A stretch of DNA of 26,431 nt from Cochliopodium minus. Its lineage: Eukaryota > Discosea > Himatismenida > Cochliopodiidae. The notes under the pieces were generated by a model. That model had not been told where the DNA came from. It did not search any database and saw nothing but the letters and a program-made list of their open reading frames with translations. Positions within the stretch are counted from its first letter, which is position 1; every line of letters begins with the position of its first letter. Where the stretch lies: NCBI GenBank assembly GCA_024220525.1, contig JAMYWO010000440.1:1-26431 (forward strand), read 5' to 3'. Below are positions 20,040 through 26,431 of this stretch, in pieces. The position numbers were made by a program, and so were the translations under genes.

Positions 20040-23000
20040 ATGGATTTAATCAGTGATGAATTGAGAAAGAATTTTGCATTATCATCCAACAAGTAAAAAA
20101 TCAATATCAGTTATATAAAAAATAATACATATAATCACATATAAACAGATATAATGAAGAGGATGATAAAAATGAATATATGATCTCCATTAAGAAGAAG
20201 AAAATCAAAAAGCCAAGCTCCATCAAGCAAAAGGAACAAAAGCCCAAGGATAGAGTGAGAAAGCAATCGAGAATTGAGAAGGAGGTAGAGGAGAAGAAGC
20301 TTCCAAGAATGACCCGTAAGAAAAGGAGAAGAGTGGAGGTATTGCAGAATAATGAAAAGAAGAAAAAAGAAAGAGAAGCTCTCTTCGAAAAATTGAAGTA
20401 AAAAAAATTTTTTTTCCGATATTTTTATCAAATGAAGAATAATACTGATTTATTTTAATCTCAAACGAATATAATCGCATTATTAAATTAAATTGAAAGG
20501 AATCTAATTTAGAAAAAAATTATGTACCATATTATTTGAAGATTTTGAGATCAATCAAAATTTTGTGAACAGTATTAATCCTTTATCGAACAAAACAATT
20601 TAAATAAAGAAATATTAATCCTCAAAAATAAACCATAATTAAAAAATAACGAATGATATGTATATAAGAAAAAATAACTTTTATTTGAATTTCATTTATT
20701 TTATAAACCTTTTTAATATCCTCTTTTAAAAAATTTGAAGAGAACATCAACTCAAAGAAGGACAATATAAATTAATGAGTTCAGTGAAGGAAATAGGACA
20801 AAAGAAAACAAAGAAAGAGTTGCTAGAGCTCGAAAAGATCCGACCAAAAGAACTTCAAACTCCTCAAACAGTACAAAACAACAACAATGATTCAAACCCA
20901 GGAACACAACAACCACAAAACACCGAAAATAAGTTGTCATTCGTCACTTCAGATACTAAAGTGGATTTATCAACGGGAAATTCAGATAAAAAGCCAATTG
21001 TGAAGATTACAAAAAAGAAAAAGAGAAAAAGAAAAAATTATGACGTCACTTTCCAAAACAACCCTTTGAGTAACCCTAAAAGCAAACTTCTCATTTATAA
21101 AGATGATGAGGAAAGCTCTTATGAAGAAGTCAAGCCAGAGAGGAAGTTTGTGAACAAGAAGGAGAAGGATACCATCACGAGAAAGGAATTCACGAAAATT
21201 CAGGTGGAAAACTTAAAGTTGAAGAAGAAAAAGAATGTGGACGAAAGCAGTGATGATAATGGAGGCGAGGGTGATGCTGGAGATGACAGTGATATTGAAG
21301 TTGTCGTAAATGATGATTCTGGGGATGATTCTGATGAAGAGAAGAAACCCCAAAAAAAAGAGCAAAAAGTTGTGAATAAAAACAAAGGAAGCAACAATCA
21401 TAAGGAACTGTTGGAAAATTGGCAAGGTGACGACAGCGATGACGAAAAAATGAAAGATGAAGAAGAAGATGACAGTGATGATGAAAGTGATGAAAGCGAA
21501 GATAAAAGTGGAGAAGAACTTTTTGCAAACAGAAAAAATTCCAAAAAAGTTACTTCAGAAACTAAAAAAGAAGATAATGAAAATGAATATGATAACGAAG
21601 AAAACAAAGAAGAAAACGTTGATGAGAATAATGTGGATGACAGTAATCAAGACAGTGAAAAAGATGATGAAGAAGATGACATCAGCGATAGCGAGGACTC
21701 TGAATCCAAGACTTTCTCTGAGGACAGCATCTATTTGATGGACGTTCCTATCTTGCCTACCAGCGAGAACCCTGTTGAGCTCACTTACAAGAAGACTTAT
21801 GTCGAGGTGAAGAGGCCTAAAGATGTTGTTGATTCGCGTAAGATGCTTCCCATCATTAGTGAGGAGTCTCGTATTTTGGAGACCATTGAAGAGAATGACA
21901 TCATCATTATTTGTGGAGAAACTGGTAGTGGTAATATTTTTTTCATATTTTTTTCATATTTCTTATTAATTTTTTGTGATTTGTTATTCTTATTTTTATT
22001 TTTTATTTATTTAAATTTTTGTTATAAATCAATTATTTTTTTTTATATTTTTAAAAGGTAAAACTACACAAGTTCCTCAATTTCTTTATGAAACTGGATA
22101 TACAAAGAAAATTGTTAATAAGCAAAGTGGCTCAACTTCCTTGATAGGAATCACACAACCAAGAAGAGTCGCCGCAATCTCAATGGCTGGTAAAAATTCA
22201 ATTTAAAATTTATTATTTGAATTTATTTCGGTTTATTTTTTCAAAGTTTCGACATATTTTAAAGTTTATTTTGATTTTTAATTTTAAAATTTATAATTTT
22301 AATTTTTTCAGTTTATTTTTAAACTTTGTTTTCATTTTTTTTTAAATTTTTATTTTTAAATTTTATTTGATTTTTAAATTTTTGAATTTATTTCGGTTTA
22401 TTTTTTAAACTTTGTTTAGATTTTTTAAAATTTTTATTTTAAAAATTTATTTGATTTTTAAATTTTAAATTTTATAATTTTAATTATTTCAGTTTATTTT
22501 TAAACTTTGTTTTGATTGTTCTTTAATTTTTTTTTTAAATTTTATTTGATTTTTTTAAATTTTAATTTATTTGAATTTATTTCGGTTTATTTAAAATTTG
22601 TTTTGATTTTTTTTTTAAATTTTAAATTTTTTTTTAGAACGTGTTTCTTATGAACTTGGAATAGACGAAGAAGACAAAAAGGAAAACAAAAAATACGAGG
22701 ATTATTCTATAAAGAGAGTGGCATACCAAATCAGATACGATGCCAACGTGGGACAGAAAACGGAGATAAAGTTCATGACGGACGGTGTTTTGTTGAAGGA
22801 AATTCAAACGGACTTTCTCCTCAGAAAATACAGCGTCATTGTCATTGATGAAGCCCATGAAAGAACTATTAACACTGATATTTTGATTGGGTTGTTGTCA
22901 AGAATTGTTCCATTTAGATGTAATAAAATTTATCAATTTATTTTTATTTTTCAATCTATTGATTTTTTTTTTGTCATTTTAATTTTAATTTTTTATTTCA

Positions 23001-26000
23001 ATTTTCATTTTTATTTTTATTTTATTCCAGATTTTTTATTATGTTCTATTGAGTATCTAATTTTAATCTTACTTTTTCAAATTTTATTATTTTATTATTT
23101 CTTAATGGCTTTTCTTTGTTATTATTTTATTATTTTATTTTTGTTTTTGTTTTTATTAATTTTTATTTTGTTTTTGTTTTTGTTTTATATTTTTATTTTT
23201 ATTTTTATTTTAATCTAAAATTTCCATTCCATGTTTTATCAGAAAATAATGCTTCCAATTTCATCTTAAATGATTTTATATAAAAAAAAAAATCTTACAT
23301 TTTATTTTCTTAGCCAAATTGAGCAAAGAGAATCCAGAAAACATTCTTCCATTGAAACTAATCATCATGTCTGCAACTTTGAGAGTCTCAGACTTTACAT
23401 CCAACCAAAAGTTATTCCCCACACCTCCTCCCGTCATCAAAGTAGAAAGCAGACAGTTTCCTGTCACCATACACTTCAACAAAGTCACCAACGAAGACTA
23501 CGTAGAGGAGGCTTACAAGAAAGTCAAAAAAATTCATAACAATCTTCCTCCTGGTGGTATACTAATATTTTTGACAGGTAAAAAAATTTCTACAATAAAA
23601 AATTTCAACAAAAAAATTTTCAAAAATAAAAATAAAAATAAAAATAAAAAAATTTAAAAATAAAAATTAATTTTTAATTTCTATGACAACATTTTTAATT
23701 TTTTATTATATTCTAATAAAATCATTTTTAAAAATAAAAAAAAAAATTAAATTTTGATAAAAAATTTATATTAAAATCAAATATTAAATAAACATTTTAA
23801 AATATTTTAAAAACTTTAAATCAACAAAAAACAATAAAAAGATTTTAAAAAATAAACAAAAATTATTTCATCTTTTTTATTGTACAGGTAAACAAGAAAT
23901 CATAGCTCTTTGCAAGCAGCTCCAAGAGGAATTCCCACTCAACAAAGACTCTGAGAAAAGCTTAAAACAAGGGATGCACGTGCTGAGTCTCTACTCCAGT
24001 CTCACCCAGGACTTACAAATGAAAGTCTTTGAAAACCCTCCTCCAGGAAATAGGTAAACAAAAAAATAATATTTTTTTATTATTTTTGTTTTAAAACAAT
24101 AATTTTTAAATTAATATTATAATTTTTTTTTTAATAATTTTTTTTAATATTTTTTTTTAAAATTATATTTTTAAAATTAATTTTTGATTTTATTTTATTT
24201 CCATAAATTTTTATATTGAACAGGCTTATTGTTGTCGCCACTAACATTGCGGAGACATCCCTCACCATCCCAAACATAAGTTATGTGGTTGACTGTGGCA
24301 AGTCTAAGCAAAAAGTTTGGATGGCTGACAAAAACTTGTCCACTTTTGAAGTCAAGTGGATTTCCAAAGCGTCTGCTGATCAAAGGTAAAATAAAAACAA
24401 ATTAAAAAAATAAAAAACAAAATAAAAAATAAAAAATAAAAATAAATAAAAATATAATAACAAAAAATATAAAAATAATAAAAAAATGAAAAAATGAAAA
24501 AAAATTTAAAAATAAAAATGATTTAAAAAAAAACAATAAAAATGAAAAAAAAAAATTAAAAAAAAAATATTTAAAATGTTAAAATGAAAATAAAAAAATA
24601 AAATAAAAAATTTAAATAAATTTATTAATAAACTAACTTTTTTTTAGATCAGGAAGAGCTGGTAGAGTGGGTCCTGGACATTGCTACAGATTGTACTCTT
24701 CTGCTGTTTTCCAGAACGACCTTGAAGATCATGCGCGTCCTGAAATTCTCATAACTCCGATTGAAGGTAAAACCTACTTTCTATTTCTAAAAATAAAATA
24801 AAAAATAACTAATAATATAAAATAAAATTATAAATTAAGATTAAAAATAAAAAATAAAATAAAGAACAAATTAAAATATTTAAATATGAAAATCAAAAAC
24901 TTTTGAAAAAAAGTAGATTAAAAAATAAAATGATAATAAAACAAAAGAACAAATAAAACAATTTTAAAAATAAAATAAAAATAAAATAAAACAAAATAAA
25001 AAAATAAAATAAAAGAATTTTAAAAATAAAATAAAATATTTTTTTTCATTCAAGACATTGTTCTTCAAATGAAATGCATGAGCATTGACAAAATCCAAAA
25101 CTTTCCATTTCCTACACCCCCATCATTAGACGCAATAGAAAGGGCTCTCAAAACTCTCACCTACCTCGGTGCCCTCCTCAAAACGGAGGTTCTAGGAGTG
25201 AAGGGGAACACTGTCATCAAACACAAAGTCACCCAGTTGGGGCATGAGCTCTCCACCTTCCCTGTTGCTCCTCGTTATGGAAAAATGTTGTTGTTGGCTA
25301 AAAAAGAAAACATTTTGGGTACATTTCTTTTTTTTTTATTAATTTATTCTTTTATTATTATTATTAATTAATTTATTTTATTTATTTTTTACTTTTATAA
25401 ATTATTTTATTTATTTTTTACTTTTATATTCACTTTTTTTTTTATTTTTAATTTTATTTAAAAATATCTTTTAATTAAAAATTTATTAAAATATTTTTAA
25501 TTTTTCATTATTTTTTAACCCACTAACAAAATTTTCTCGGTTTTTTTTTATTTTTATTTAATTTCATTTTATTTTTATTAATTTTTGATTTTTTTTTTTT
25601 GGCTTTAGTTAAAATATTTGAATATTTTTTATTTTTCATTATTTTTTTGAAAAAGATTAATTTATTTATCTTGTTTTATTTTTAATTTATTTTTAAAATA
25701 TTGATTTCATTTCATTTTTATTTTAAAATGTTGATTTTGATTTTTTATTAATTTTAAAGTTTAATTTAAATTAAATCTTATTTCATTTTTAATAAATTTA
25801 ATTAAATAAGATTTAAATATTTTTAATTTATTTAATTTCATTTGTCAGGATACATTGTCGCAATCGTTGCGGGATTGTCAGTCCAACACTCTCCATTCAT
25901 AGAAAAGTTCGAAGAAGAAGTAGAAATAAAAAAGGAATACGAGAACGAAAACAACGAAAAGGTTTCATTCACTAAGAAGGCTCAGGAAGAGGAGGACAGA

Positions 26001-26083
26001 AGAAAGGAGAAGGCTCGTATTCAGAAGAGAAGAAAGTATTTGTTGGAAATGAAAAAGAAGTGGGGAGGAGACGAGAGTGATTT
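20040..26083 (+). CDS. DHX37: DHX37/Dhr1-type DEAH-box RNA helicase (3' end outside window)
   Basis: The coding exons are 20040-20092, 20149-20397, 20741-21930, 22058-22189, 22638-22919, 23314-23577, 23888-24053, 24224-24385, 24648-24766, 25055-25318, 25849-26083, giving about 1038 residues before the window ends. The first two exons supply the DHX37 N-terminal motif (TRKKRRR then [12 protein letters not shown]), and exon 3 continues in frame with [19 protein letters not shown]. Residues about 265-425 are Asp/Ser/Glu-rich. Helicase motifs: [14 protein letters not shown] (I, about 491-504), [10 protein letters not shown] (Ia), DEAHER (II, 612-617), MSATLR (III), [11 protein letters not shown] (V), [20 protein letters not shown] (VI), then NFPFPTPPS and [13 protein letters not shown] in the winged-helix/ratchet region. 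Dhr1/DHX37 releases U3 snoRNA during 18S rRNA maturation. At 26083 the frame meets a GTAAACA donor where family members continue (C-terminal OB-fold), so the stop at 26085 is most likely intronic. Confidence 0.9.
20398..20740 (+). other. Long intron 2 of the DHX37-like gene
   Basis: This 343-nt intron has donor GTAAAAAAAA and acceptor TTTGAAG. Without it, the upstream exons would read as a separate 103-aa basic protein and the helicase would appear to start at the ATG at 20775. The family match across the junction (KL-x-E-x-Q...L...LG) favours one gene. Confidence 0.7.
22190..22637 (+). repeat. Intron with five-copy degenerate tandem repeat
   Basis: This T-rich intron contains five diverged copies of a unit of about 80-96 bp. 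The anchor (C/A)GGTTTATTT or CAGTTTATTT has its GTTTA at 22231, 22311, 22396, 22492 and 22585. In most copies it is followed by TTTAAA(C)TTTGTTT and GATTTTT. Three copies begin GAATTTATTTCGG. Confidence 0.65.
22920..23313 (+). other. T-rich intron of the DHX37-like gene
   Basis: This 394-nt intron (donor GTAATAAA, acceptor TTTCTTAG) is dominated by TTTTTA/TTTTTG runs on the sense strand. It stays open from the preceding exon for about 100 codons by chance of poly-Phe/Ile/Leu composition, which mimics a membrane protein. I see no gene in it. Confidence 0.7.
23578..23887 (+). other. A-rich intron of the DHX37-like gene
   Basis: This 310-nt intron is rich in AAAAAT repeats on the sense strand, opposite in skew to the preceding T-rich introns. 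The donor is GTAAAAAA and the acceptor TTGTACAG. No gene or structured RNA is visible. Confidence 0.7.
25319..25848 (+). other. Longest intron (530 nt), T-rich
   Basis: The donor is GTACATTT and the acceptor TTTGTCAG. It interrupts the winged-helix/ratchet part of the helicase. The sequence is mostly T with TTTATTTTT-type repetition. I see no coding segment or RNA gene in it. Confidence 0.7.
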
Positions 26084-26431
26084 GTAAACAAAAAAAATTT
26101 TGATTCATTTTTTTGATTTTTTATTTTTTATTTTTTATTTTTCAATTTTTATTTTTTATTTTTCAATTTATATTATTTTTATTATTTTTATTATTTTTAT
26201 TTTTTTTTTTTTATAATTTTTCATTTTTTCATTTTTTCATTTTTCACAATTTTATCCCTATTATTTTTTTATTTTATTTTATATTTATTTATTTTTTATT
26301 ATTTTAATTTATTTTTTATTTTTTATTTTTTATTTTATATTTATTTATTTTTTATTATTTTATTTTATTTTTTATTTTTTATTTTTTATTTTTTATTTTT
26401 TATTTTTTATTTTTTATTTTTTATTTTTTAT
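26084..26431 (+). repeat. Low-complexity tail with (ATTTTTT)n microsatellite, probable intron
   Basis: The tail begins with a GTAAACA donor following the last visible helicase exon. ATATTTATTTATTTTTTATT and its following six bases occur at 26281-26306 and again at 26337-26362, a 56-bp duplication. From about 26370 to the window end there is a heptamer array of ATTTTTT units, cut off by the edge. Confidence 0.7.

Noticed and set aside
21190-21738. Several His/Ser/Leu-rich or Met/Lys-rich frames overlapping the acidic helicase region
   Set aside because: These are shadows of the GAT/GAA-rich acidic coding strand. The helicase frame is the only one with family similarity on both sides.
22920-23218. 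Hydrophobic frame resembling a multi-pass membrane protein after the DEAH exon
   Set aside because: It is poly-T intron translated as Phe/Ile/Leu. The donor at 22920 and acceptor at 23313 restore the DHX37 sequence (LLSRIVPFR...[14 protein letters not shown]).
26085-26087. TAA as the genuine stop of the helicase
   Set aside because: The protein would lack the OB-fold C-terminal domain present in DHX37-type helicases. A GTAAACA donor sits exactly at the point where family members continue. It remains possible only if the gene is truncated.

Overview
This window is AT-rich nuclear DNA from an intron-dense single-celled eukaryote. Eight protein genes can be followed exon by exon through GT-AG introns. 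TAA and TGA both end reading frames and no codon reassignment is needed. The gene content points to a free-living amoeboid protist: a BPI/LBP-type lipid-binding protein, an actin-fragmin-kinase-type kinase, a CLU protein, and a PTS1 receptor alongside an enzyme ending in SKL. I cannot fix the lineage from sequence alone (Amoebozoa, Heterolobosea and other AT-rich amoebae all fit). No rRNA gene, CRISPR array or complete transposon is visible.

Layout, left to right, with strands strictly alternating: (1) 504-2793 (-) secreted BPI/LBP-like protein, 16 exons, 483 aa. (2) 3020-4614 (+) actin-fragmin-kinase-like kinase with an N-terminal C2HC zinc finger. (3) 4927-5765 (-) nicotinamide riboside kinase-like protein ending in the peroxisomal signal SKL. 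(4) 6087-10798 (+) CLU domain + TPR + degenerate Ham1/ITPase-like domain, 16 exons, 1202 aa. (5) 10821-12896 (-) PEX5-like PTS1 receptor with a 4-nt microexon. (6) 13633-18621 (+) RPB2, second-largest RNA polymerase II subunit, 11 exons, 1185 aa. (7) 19096-19461 (-) small SAM-like protein. (8) 20040-26083 (+) DHX37/Dhr1-type DEAH helicase, running off the right edge.

In every multi-exon gene the exon lengths sum to a consistent frame across all junctions, which is strong internal support for the models. Genes 1-4 have mostly short introns (about 45-70 nt). Genes 6 and 8 have long, low-complexity introns up to 530 nt. Intergenic gaps are small: 22 bp between the convergent CLU and PEX5 stops, and 226-736 bp between divergent starts.

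Functional links: the PEX5-like receptor and the SKL-tagged kinase together imply a working PTS1 import route, with NAD-precursor phosphorylation placed in peroxisomes. RPB2 and the DHX37-like helicase are housekeeping genes (mRNA synthesis and small-subunit ribosome maturation). The most novel items are the CLU-TPR-Ham1 fusion, the peroxisomally tagged riboside kinase, the 4-nt PEX5 microexon, and the short PEX5 N-terminus lacking tryptophan motifs.
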